Shown piece by piece: positions 6,909 through 13,518 of a stretch of DNA of 38,009 nt. Numbering within the stretch: the first letter of the stretch is position 1; every line of letters begins with the position of its first letter. The stretch comes from Azotobacter beijerinckii. Its GTDB lineage: Bacteria > Pseudomonadota > Gammaproteobacteria > Pseudomonadales > Pseudomonadaceae. The translations under genes were made by a program, and so were the position numbers. Location of the stretch: positions 1 through 38,009 of the forward strand of contig NZ_FOFJ01000035.1 in assembly GCF_900110885.1 (NCBI RefSeq), read 5' to 3'. Under the pieces are notes generated by a model. The model was not told where the DNA came from. It ran no database searches and saw nothing but the letters and a program-made list of their open reading frames with translations.

Positions 6909-7279
6909 GCCTGGTCCTCGGGCGAAGTAAGCGGGCCTTGGTAGACCAGCCCCGACTTGTCATCCAGCCGCACCGTCAGCCGGCCGAGCGGCAGGCAGCC
7001 CCGCCCCCGCGGCAGCGGCTGGAGACGGCGCAGCAACGGATGCTCGGCGAAGGCCCGCGGCGCCTGCGCGTGAGCCTCGGGCCGCGTGCGCCGGTGGCGA
7101 TGCAGGCGGCCGGCGCGCTGCAGGGGACGCGCGCTCAACGCCGGGCGCTGGACGATAGGCCCGATCAACCGATCCACCGTTACCGCCTCGCGCAGCAAGA
7201 CGACGCTGTGCGACCAGCCGATGGCCGGCAGGGACCGGGCCTCGACCTGCGGCGGGAGTAGGGAGAATCGGGATGCCAT
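6905..7279 (-). pseudogene. cas3: cas3 remnant: 124-codon frame keeping a helicase motif VI-like and C-terminal pieces
   Basis: Type I-E Cas3 is a HD nuclease-helicase of roughly 880-950 aa encoded just before cse1. Only 124 codons remain here. Residues 54-67 (QRAGRLHRHRRTRP) match helicase motif VI of Cas3. Residues 77-114 (FAEHPLLRRLQPLP, then LGRLTVRLDDKSGLVYQ) resemble the Cas3 C-terminus. About 200 residues normally lie between them. The HD domain, Walker A and DEAD box are absent. Residues 1-53 are not clearly Cas3. The frame is open, begins after a perfect AGGAGGT site and ends overlapping cse1, so a short protein may be made and couple translation to Cascade. No nuclease or helicase activity is expected. 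Confidence 0.7.
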
Positions 7280-7543
7280 GTATTACCTCCTGTCGCGGCA
7301 CTGGAAACCGGTCCCGGTTTCCCGCGTCGGAAACTACCCCGACAAGAGATAGAGTCACAATGCCACTATACCCTTTCAAATTTTAACAAGCCTTTCCGAG
7401 TGCCCGCTCCGCTTTTGTACCAAAGTACCAACTCCTGCAAACAGTAAAGACCTCGGCCGGCCACTTCGTGCGAATAGGCTAGAATCCGGGGCGCCGCGCA
7501 CACCGACCGCCGCCCGTCTCCCCCTCCAGCCATCGAGGCCGCC
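7280..7543. promoter_or_regulatory. Divergent promoter region of the cas operon and gene 7544, with nested inverted repeats
   Basis: This AT-richer spacer drives the cas operon leftward and gene 7544 rightward. On the cas side AGGAGGT lies just before the ATG at 7279. Upstream of it, GGAAACCGG (7303-7311) and CCGGTTTCC (7314-7322) form a 9-bp inverted repeat. GTTTCC (7317-7322) with GGAAAC (7329-7334) forms a second one overlapping the first. A TATAGT-like -10 near 7370 reads toward cas. Farther up, GTACCAA is repeated in tandem at 7417-7423 and 7425-7431. On the plus strand TAGAAT near 7480 may be the -10 of gene 7544. Regulator identity is unknown. Confidence 0.5.
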
Positions 7544-8074
7544 ATGAAAGACCAGCTCCAGGAACTCATCCGCAACATCAGCTCGGGCTGTCTCAGCGAA
7601 GAAGAGATCGCGCGGATCGCCGACGAGGCGGCGCAGGCTTACGCCGATCCGCAGGCCTTCCTCGCGGCCAATCCGGACATCAACTACGACGACAGCTTCC
7701 CTATTCCGCTGGGCGAGTGGATGGTGGTCGGCAGCCTGCCGGAGACGGTGCTGTTCCAGGGGGACACTCATGAAGCGCTGTTCGAGCAGATCGTCGCCTC
7801 GTTCGGCCCGGAGGTATCCTTCGTGCTCAAGCCCAAGCAACTGCACAAGGTGGAGCCGCTGAAGGCGCTCAACCGCATCCAGGTACAGCTGGGCAGCCTC
7901 TACCCGGAAAAGGGCGGCTACGTCCTGCTGGACTTCAGCGCGCCGCTGGACGACGAACTGCAGGCCGTGCTGGTGTACACCTGCGACCTCGAGGCGACGC
8001 TGCAGCTGGCGGCCGCGGTGGGCATCCACGCCGCCCCGTCCTACGAAGCGCTGCGCGCGGAACTGGGCGCCTGA
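7544..8074 (+). CDS. Conserved protein of unknown function
   Basis: I do not recognise a domain in this 176-aa acidic, soluble protein. It starts MKDQLQELIRNISSGCLSEE with a helical segment, followed by INYDDSFPIPLGEWMVVG and a mixed alpha/beta body. There is no signal peptide, membrane segment or metal motif; one Cys occurs near residue 16 and another near 147. GAGG sits about 8 bases before the ATG, and the reading frame has normal codon use. It is transcribed away from the cas operon, 12 bases ahead of the VanZ-like gene, so those two may be cotranscribed. It probably belongs to the host backbone rather than the CRISPR module. Confidence 0.8.
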   Translation: MKDQLQELIRNISSGCLSEEEIARIADEAAQAYADPQAFLAANPDINYDDSFPIPLGEWMVVGSLPETVLFQGDTHEALFEQIVASFGPEVSFVLKPKQLHKVEPLKALNRIQVQLGSLYPEKGGYVLLDFSAPLDDELQAVLVYTCDLEATLQLAAAVGIHAAPSYEALRAELGA

Positions 8075-8086
8075 GCGAGCCGGCCG

Positions 8087-8446
8087 ATGCCCACCGCGCG
8101 CCGCCTCGCCAATCCCCTCCGCCTCTGGCGCCTGGCCTTCTTCGGCTGCCTAGCGGCGGTGCTCGCGCTGTCCCTGACCAAGAACGTCACTCCGCCGCTG
8201 GACACCGGCTGGGACAAGAGCAACCACCTGCTGGCCTTCGCCGTGCTGGCCTTCCTCGGCCGCCTGGGCTTTCCCGAACGGCGGCACTCGGTGCCGGCCG
8301 GCCTGCTCCTCTACGGGATCGCCATCGAGGGCCTGCAGGCGCTGACCGGCTACCGCACCGCCGACTACCGCGACCTGCTTGCCGACCTGTTGGGCATCGC
8401 CCTGGGCAGCCTGATCGCCGCCGGCTGGCTGTGGCGCAAGCGCTAG
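8087..8446 (+). CDS. VanZ-like small membrane protein
   Basis: This 119-aa protein has four hydrophobic segments (about residues 13-30, 47-60, 66-84 and 98-114). It carries the VanZ-family landmarks: a charged DKSNHLLAFAVLAFL motif in helix 2 and DLLADLLGIALG in the last helix, with arginine-rich ends. VanZ relatives are inner-membrane proteins; the founding member gives low-level teicoplanin resistance, but most bacterial members have no known role. The gene begins 12 bases after the preceding stop with only a weak ribosome binding site, consistent with coupling. Family assignment is good; function is not inferred. Confidence 0.82.
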   Translation: MPTARRLANPLRLWRLAFFGCLAAVLALSLTKNVTPPLDTGWDKSNHLLAFAVLAFLGRLGFPERRHSVPAGLLLYGIAIEGLQALTGYRTADYRDLLADLLGIALGSLIAAGWLWRKR

Positions 8447-8766
8447 GTGCCGAACGTCGCCCGTCCCGTCGGTAGCCCTCGCCGGCGCTTGCCTTGCTCC
8501 ATCGGACCACTATCATCTTATCCAGCTCTCCCGGCCTTACGGCGGGGAGATCCGGGACGTGCGGTCCAGCAGTCCAACCCCGGACAGACCGTCAAGTCAA
8601 CGCGAGCAGTAACCGCTTGGCGCCAGGAGCGGCCGTCGGTGGAAAGCCACGGCTTCCAATCAGCCCGTTCGATAGCCACGACCCGGAGAATGCGAGAGAA
8701 GGATCACGCCACGCGTGACAGGCTATCCCCCCTGCCCGGCGAGACAGGGACTTCTCGCGAATACGG
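8447..8766. other. 320-base region without a recognised gene
   Basis: No convincing coding frame or known RNA family is visible. The base composition is less skewed than in flanking genes. A small hairpin can form around 8521-8548 (CTCTCCCGGCC with GGCGGGGAG across TTAC), enclosed by complementary GGACC/GGTCC near 8498 and 8564, so some RNA structure is possible. The last part probably contains the promoter of the nuclease-like gene at 8767. It may also hold remains of lost DNA. Confidence 0.35.
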
Positions 8767-9258
8767 ATGAACGCTCCCATTCTTGTCGGCGCATGCGGTG
8801 CCGCTGCGCTGTTGTTCGCAAGCTCCCTTCCCGCTGCCGAACCGACCTGTCGGGTCATCCGCGTACAGGACGGCGACAGCCTGACCTGCCTGAGCGCGGC
8901 CAAGCAGCGGATCGAGATTCGCCTGGCCGATCTCGATGCCCCGGAAATCGCCCAGCCCTACGGGCAACTGGCCCAGTTGCAGCTATTTCGACTGGTCTAC
9001 AACAAGAGCGTCCGACTGGAGGTCGTCGAGCAGACGCGCTACGGCCCCAAGGTGGCCCGCGTCTATCTCGACGATCTTTACGTCAATGGAGAAATGGTCC
9101 GCCAGGGGGCGGCCTGGGTCGACGGCGATCCGCACCTGACACCGCTGGAGACCGAAGCCAGGTCGCTGCAGCGCGGCCTCTGGGGATTGCCGCAGGCGGA
9201 GATCGTGCCGCCCTGGCAATGGCGCAGCGAGCGGGGCGATCGGCTCAGCCGCCGCTAA
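8767..9258 (+). CDS. Secreted staphylococcal-nuclease-like (SNase/thermonuclease) protein
   Basis: This 163-aa protein has a signal peptide (MNAPILVGACGAAALLFASS, cleavage likely after LPAAE or nearby) and one SNase OB-fold domain. The calcium-site and catalytic pattern is mostly kept: DGDSL (Asp35), RLADLDAPE (Arg52, Asp57, Glu60; equivalents of Arg35, Asp40 and Glu43 of micrococcal nuclease) and VNGEMVRQGAAWV. In the loop that normally reads YGR, carrying the second catalytic arginine (Arg87), this protein has YGPKVARVY, with Pro94 in the arginine position. It may therefore be a weak or inactive nuclease, or Lys95 may compensate. It would act in the periplasm or outside the cell. It stops 14 bases past the end of the convergent glutaredoxin-like gene (overlap). 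Confidence 0.85.
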   Translation: MNAPILVGACGAAALLFASSLPAAEPTCRVIRVQDGDSLTCLSAAKQRIEIRLADLDAPEIAQPYGQLAQLQLFRLVYNKSVRLEVVEQTRYGPKVARVYLDDLYVNGEMVRQGAAWVDGDPHLTPLETEARSLQRGLWGLPQAEIVPPWQWRSERGDRLSRR

Positions 9259-9502
9259 AGCCCGGCTGACGCAGAAAGGCGGCCACCTGCCCGGCCTCGA
9301 AGGGCCAGTCCAGTTCGTCGCCGTTGTCCTGTCGCCGCAGCACGGGGATGCGCAGTCCATAGTGCGCGACCCGACTCTCGTCCTCGGCGATGTCGACCAG
9401 CTCGACCTGCAAGCCGTTTTCGACGAAAGGCATCAACAAGCCCTCGGCCAGCTCGCAGAGATGGCAGCCGAGAGTTCCGAACAGTTGGCACTCGGGAAGC
9501 AT
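9245..9502 (-). CDS. Glutaredoxin-like (DUF836-type) thiol protein
   Basis: This 85-aa thioredoxin-fold protein begins MLPECQLFGTLGCHLCELAE, with a CxxC (CHLC) redox motif at residues 13-16. The cis-proline context YGLRIPVLRR sits near residue 52, and a helical C-terminus follows, as in DUF836 glutaredoxin-like proteins. Such proteins are thought to reduce disulfides; no substrate is known. It converges with, and overlaps by 14 bases, the nuclease-like gene. An in-frame ATG at 9544 would add 14 residues (MLNFNKFIVVRRLP). The shorter start is preferred because it places the first strand as in relatives, but neither start has a strong ribosome binding site. Confidence 0.8.
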   Translation of the reverse strand: MLPECQLFGTLGCHLCELAEGLLMPFVENGLQVELVDIAEDESRVAHYGLRIPVLRRQDNGDELDWPFEAGQVAAFLRQPGFSGG

Positions 9503-9653
9503 GGGGAGCCGTCTCACGACAATGAACTTGTTGAAGTTTAACATGCAGCCAAGACACCCTATGCCGCGCACAAGAGGCCGCCCAGGCAGGCGACCTATCC
9601 CGGCCGCCACCGGCATTCGGCGGCCGGCCACCACGAGATGAGGACCATCCAGC

Positions 9654-10046
9654 ATGACCACGGACAGCAGCCAAACCCCGTCGGCACCCTCCGAGAGCTG
9701 CACCTGCTGCGCGCCGGGCGCGTCGGCCTCGGTGCACCGTCGCAACCTGCAGCGCGCCCAGCAGGCGGTGATCGACGAATTCCACGCCCTGCTCGACGAC
9801 ACCGAGCGCCTGCTCCGCTACAGCGCCGAAGCGACCGGCGACGAGGCGGACGAACTGCGGGCGAAGATCGAAGGCAACCTCGGCCGCGCCCGCGAGGCGC
9901 TCAAGGACAGCGAAGGCCGCCTGCGCGAGCAGGGACAGGCGGCGCTGCAGGCCACCGAGGCCTACGTGCACAGCCATCCCTGGCAGTCGCTCGGCATCGC
10001 CGCCGGGATCGGCCTGCTGCTCGGCCTGCTGGCCGGTCGCCGCTGA
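9654..10046 (+). CDS. YqjD/ElaB-like DUF883 protein, membrane-anchored
   Basis: This 130-aa protein has a Cys-containing N-terminal tail, a long charged amphipathic helix (about residues 30-95, AQQAVIDEFHALLDDTERLL onward) and a single C-terminal membrane segment (SLGIAAGIGLLLGLLAGRR). This is the architecture of DUF883 proteins such as E. coli YqjD and ElaB, reported to sit in the inner membrane and bind ribosomes in stationary phase. It is the first gene of a trio matching the E. coli yqjD-yqjE-yqjK order. GAGGA lies upstream of the ATG. Function by homology only; the rest of the trio supports the call. Confidence 0.88.
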   Translation: MTTDSSQTPSAPSESCTCCAPGASASVHRRNLQRAQQAVIDEFHALLDDTERLLRYSAEATGDEADELRAKIEGNLGRAREALKDSEGRLREQGQAALQATEAYVHSHPWQSLGIAAGIGLLLGLLAGRR

Positions 10047-10067
10047 GTGCCCGGGGAGTCGTCGCCA

Positions 10068-10454
10068 ATGGATGCCTCGCCACCGCCGCCGTCCGGGGAA
10101 GACCGCCAGCCGTCCCTGAAACGGTTCGGCGGAGCCCTGCTCGGCCTGCTGCAAAATCACCTGGAACTGCTGGGCCTCGAACTCCAGGAGGAGAAGACCT
10201 ACGCCTTCCGGCTATTCCTCTTCGCCAGCCTCTGCCTGCTGTTCGGCCTGCTGCTGCTGATCGGCCTGTCGACGGCCGTGGTCGTCGCCTGCTGGGACAG
10301 CCACCGCCTGGCCGCGATCTTCGGCCTCTGCCTCGCCTACGGCCTGGCCCTGCTGTTCTGCATCCTCCGCACGCTGAAGCTAGCGCGACGCAGCGACCAT
10401 CCGTTCCAGGCGACCCTCGAGGAACTGGCGCGCAACCGGGAGCTGCTGCCATGA
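10068..10454 (+). CDS. YqjE-like (phage holin superfamily) inner membrane protein
   Basis: This 128-aa protein has an amphipathic N-terminal helix (SLKRFGGALLGLLQNHLELL) and two strong transmembrane helices (about residues 47-75 and 82-104). A basic/polar C-terminus follows, as in the Holin_X/YqjE family. The ATG at 10068 is preferred over a GTG 21 bases upstream because GGGGAG lies about 9 bases before it. It begins shortly after the DUF883 gene and its stop overlaps the next start (ATGA), so the trio is one operon. No lysis function is implied by the family name; the E. coli relative is an uncharacterised membrane protein. Confidence 0.85.
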   Translation: MDASPPPPSGEDRQPSLKRFGGALLGLLQNHLELLGLELQEEKTYAFRLFLFASLCLLFGLLLLIGLSTAVVVACWDSHRLAAIFGLCLAYGLALLFCILRTLKLARRSDHPFQATLEELARNRELLP

Positions 10455-10786
10455 GCCCGCCCCGCCGCAGCGAGCTGGAAATGCGCAAGGAGCTGGTGCG
10501 CCTGCGCATGGAAATGCAGCGCCAGCAACTCGACTATCACGCCGAGCCCCTGCGCCATCCGCTGCGCCAGCTCGGCCACCTGTTCGCACCCGGCCGCGCC
10601 GCGCGGGGCAAGGGCACGCCGCTGGCCTTCGGCGGGGTGCTTCTGCTGACCCTGTTCGGCAAGCGCCTGGGGCGCTTCGGCAAGCTGGCGCGCTTTGCCC
10701 TGGAAGTCTATCCCCTGGTCAGCGCGGGCCTGCGACAATACCGCGAGTCCCGCCCGCCGCAGGCTCCGCCCAAGCCCCAGGCTTGA
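10451..10786 (+). CDS. YqjK-like small protein, third gene of the trio
   Basis: The 111-aa product starts MSPPRRSELEMRKELVRLRM, a highly charged helical region. A short hydrophobic stretch (LAFGGVLLLTLFGKRL, about residues 58-73) and a proline-rich tail (PPQAPPKPQA) follow. Its ATG overlaps the YqjE-like stop, which fixes the start. Position and size match yqjK in the E. coli yqjDEK operon, but sequence similarity cannot be judged by eye, so the family is inferred from context. It probably associates with the membrane and with its two operon partners. Confidence 0.72.
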   Translation: MSPPRRSELEMRKELVRLRMEMQRQQLDYHAEPLRHPLRQLGHLFAPGRAARGKGTPLAFGGVLLLTLFGKRLGRFGKLARFALEVYPLVSAGLRQYRESRPPQAPPKPQA

Positions 10787-10883
10787 CGGATTTGCCGCGC
10801 TGTCCAAGGATGCGCTGGCAGTCGCGCGGCAGTCCGGGCGTTTCGCCCCTGCGCCGGCTGCTTACCAAGAATGAGGAACGGCT

Positions 10884-12215
10884 TTGGACTGGCAAACCCT
10901 ACTGACCCGCGAACGCCTGGGCAAATCGGTGCACAGCATCGACGAGCTGGGCCGCAGTCCCTTCCACAAGGACCACGACCGCATCATCTTCTCCGGGGCC
11001 TTCCGCCGCCTGGGCCGCAAGACCCAGGTCCATCCGGTGTCCAGCAACGACCACATCCACACCCGCCTGACCCACTCCCTGGAAGTCAGCTGCGTCGGGC
11101 GCTCGCTGGGCATGCGGGTCGGCGAAGTGCTGCGCGATGCCCTGCCGGAATGGTGCAGCCCCGCCGACCTCGGGATGATCGTCCAGTCGGCCTGCCTGGC
11201 CCACGATATCGGCAACCCGCCGTTCGGCCACTCCGGCGAGGACGCCATCCGCTACTGGTTCCACCAGGCCGCCGGACGCGGCTGGCTGGACGGGATGAAC
11301 GAGGCGGAACGCGACGACTTCCTGCAGTTCGAGGGCAACGCCCAGGGCTTTCGCGTGCTCACCCAGCTGGAATACCACCAGTTCGACGGCGGCACCCGCC
11401 TCACCTACGCCACCCTCGGCGCCTATCTCAAGTACCCCTGGGCGTCCCGCCACGCGCCGGCCCAGGGCTACAAGAAGCACAAGTTCGGCTGCTACCAGAG
11501 CGAGCTGCCGCTGCTCGAGCAGATCGCCGAGAAGCTCGGCCTGCCGAAGCTCGACGAACAACGCTGGGCACGCCATCCGCTGGTCTACCTGATGGAAGCG
11601 GCGGACGACATCTGCTACGCGCTGATTGACCTGGAAGACGGCCTGGAAATGGGGCTGCTCGACTACCCCGAGGTCGAGGCCCTGTTGCTCGGCCTGGTCG
11701 GCGACGACCTGCCGGAGTCCTACCGCCAGCTCGGCCCGCGCGACTCGCGGCGGCGCAAGCTGGCGATCCTGCGCGGCAAGGCCATCGAGCACCTGACCAA
11801 CGCGGCGGCCCGGGCCTTCGTCGAGCAACAGACGGCCCTGCTCGCCGGCAGCCTGAGCGGAGATCTGGTCGAGCACATGCACGGACCGGCCAAGGACTGC
11901 GTGCTACAGGCCAAGCGCATCGCCCGCGAGAAGATCTTCCACGACAAGCGCAAGACCCTCCACGAGATCGGCGCCTACACCACCCTGGAGACCCTCCTCG
12001 ACGCCTTCTGCGGTGCGGCCCTGGAGCAGCACGGCGGGCGGCGGACGTCGTTCAAGAACCGGCGCATCCTCGACCTGCTCGGCAACAACGCACCGGACCC
12101 GCAGTGGCCGCTGTACCATGCCTACCTGCGGATGATCGACTTCATCGCCGGCATGACCGACGGCTACGCCACCGAGATGGCCCGGGAAATGACCGGGCTC
12201 TCCGGTCACGCATGA
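10884..12215 (+). CDS. dgt: dGTPase-like deoxynucleoside triphosphate triphosphohydrolase
   Basis: The 443-aa HD-superfamily enzyme is expected to split dNTPs (dGTP in the type member) to deoxynucleoside plus triphosphate. The metal-binding HD signature is intact: His64 in [11 protein letters not shown], then His107-Asp108 in [15 protein letters not shown]. The N-terminal [19 protein letters not shown] block is characteristic of the dgt-like group. Near the end, the [13 protein letters not shown] segment is also typical. The start is a TTG at 10884, supported by GAGGAAC about 8 bases upstream and by the family N-terminus [12 protein letters not shown]. From memory it corresponds to PAO1 PA3043. 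Such enzymes tune dNTP pools and can limit phage. Intact. Confidence 0.92.
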   Translation: MDWQTLLTRERLGKSVHSIDELGRSPFHKDHDRIIFSGAFRRLGRKTQVHPVSSNDHIHTRLTHSLEVSCVGRSLGMRVGEVLRDALPEWCSPADLGMIVQSACLAHDIGNPPFGHSGEDAIRYWFHQAAGRGWLDGMNEAERDDFLQFEGNAQGFRVLTQLEYHQFDGGTRLTYATLGAYLKYPWASRHAPAQGYKKHKFGCYQSELPLLEQIAEKLGLPKLDEQRWARHPLVYLMEAADDICYALIDLEDGLEMGLLDYPEVEALLLGLVGDDLPESYRQLGPRDSRRRKLAILRGKAIEHLTNAAARAFVEQQTALLAGSLSGDLVEHMHGPAKDCVLQAKRIAREKIFHDKRKTLHEIGAYTTLETLLDAFCGAALEQHGGRRTSFKNRRILDLLGNNAPDPQWPLYHAYLRMIDFIAGMTDGYATEMAREMTGLSGHA

Positions 12216-12300
12216 GCGCCCGCGCCCCGCGGGTCCGGACTGCCCGGCGCGGGGGCACGAAGCCCCCGGCCGCCGCGGCGTGAAAGAAGGAACGCAGTCG

Positions 12301-13362
12301 ATGCTCCGCTTTCTGCCCTACCGCCACCAATGGACGGTCGACCCCACCTGGGGAGCAGCGGTCGTGGCCGCTCTCGGCTGCGCCCTGCCCCTGCTGCTCG
12401 CGCTGTTCAGCGGCCATTCCGGATTTCTCTGGGCGGCGGTCGGCGCCTTCCTGGCCGCCCAGGCCGACCCCCTGCACCGCTTCGGCATGCTGCGCATGCT
12501 CCTGCTGACCCTGCTCGGCGCCTGCAGCGCGGGCCTGGGCTTCTGGTCCGCGCCCGGGCCGCTCGAAAGCCTCTTGGTCTTCGCCGCCGGAGGCCTGCTG
12601 CTCGCCTGGTTGCAACGTTTCGGCCGAGAGGCCGGCAAGCTCGGCCTCGGCATGCTCGCCTGTCTCTGCCTGGGGCAGGGCCAGCAGGGCCTGGGCGGCA
12701 TGCCCAACCCCTACGCCGTGGCCATGCTGTTCACCCTCGGCGGCCTCTGGGCGACCCTGCTCGCCTTCAGCCTGCGCGGCCTGCACGGCCTGCGCCTGTG
12801 GCCCCACATGCCGCGTCTGCCCAGCGTGCTGAAGGTGCTGCGCCAGCATGCGGCGCGCCTGCCGAAACCGCAGTGGCGGCTCTATGCCCTGGGCTGCACC
12901 CTGGTCTGCGGCCTGGCCGGGCTGATCGTCAACCTGTCCGGGCAGCCGCGCGGCTACTGGCTGACCCTGGCGGTGGTCACCGGCCTGCAGATCGACCTCA
13001 AGGGCCGGCTGCGGCGCGCGCTGAAGATCGCCCTGGTCGCCCTGCTCGCCGCCGGCCTGCTGGTGCTCGCCGGCCGCGGCCTGCACAGCCCGGCGCAGAT
13101 GGTCGCCCTGGCACTGGCGCTGATCCTGCTCAACCGTGCCCTCCAGGTCGGCCGCTACAGCCTCTACGTGCTGCAGATGACCTTCTGCGTCCTGCTGCTG
13201 GCCGAGAGCCTGGCACAGGACTGGCCGCTGAGCCGCGAACGCCTGCTGGGCAGCCTGATCGGCGCGCTGCTGGCGCTGCTGGTGGCACTGACCCTGTACG
13301 GTGGACGCCGGCTGCGCGAGCGGCGTGCCGCCCGCTCCGGCACGGACGCGCTGCCGCACTGA
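12301..13362 (+). CDS. FUSC-like inner membrane protein
   Basis: This 353-aa protein is almost all membrane segments: two blocks of about five to six helices (residues ~15-165 and ~190-345) joined by a basic cytoplasmic loop (LWPHMPRLPSVLKVLRQHA). The repeat includes the SGQPRGYWLTLAVVTGLQID segment, typical of the fusaric-acid-resistance-like (FUSC) fold. FUSC proteins are linked to efflux of aromatic acids, but function here is unassigned. The ATG at 12301 is preferred over an upstream GTG because AAGGA sits 9 bases before it. It stands between the dGTPase and dacB, all on the same strand, and is probably a backbone gene of the PA3046-PA3047 region. Confidence 0.8.
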   Translation: MLRFLPYRHQWTVDPTWGAAVVAALGCALPLLLALFSGHSGFLWAAVGAFLAAQADPLHRFGMLRMLLLTLLGACSAGLGFWSAPGPLESLLVFAAGGLLLAWLQRFGREAGKLGLGMLACLCLGQGQQGLGGMPNPYAVAMLFTLGGLWATLLAFSLRGLHGLRLWPHMPRLPSVLKVLRQHAARLPKPQWRLYALGCTLVCGLAGLIVNLSGQPRGYWLTLAVVTGLQIDLKGRLRRALKIALVALLAAGLLVLAGRGLHSPAQMVALALALILLNRALQVGRYSLYVLQMTFCVLLLAESLAQDWPLSRERLLGSLIGALLALLVALTLYGGRRLRERRAARSGTDALPH

Positions 13363-13518
13363 GCGGCGCGCCGGGACGGGAAAACCGGCCAGCCGCCGGA
13401 CCTGCGCATCGGCAGCCCTCTGCCGCCCGGCTTCGGGCATAATGCGGGCCGTTCCCGGAAGCCGCCGGATTTTTCACCTTTTCGCTTCGTTCAGCCCTGA
13501 GTCGGAGGGGCACCCTCG

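Noticed and set aside
4807..6963. cse2 extended upstream to a 718-codon protein
   Set aside because: The extension overlaps cse1 out of frame; the ATG at 5349 gives the family N-terminus and the ATGA overlap.
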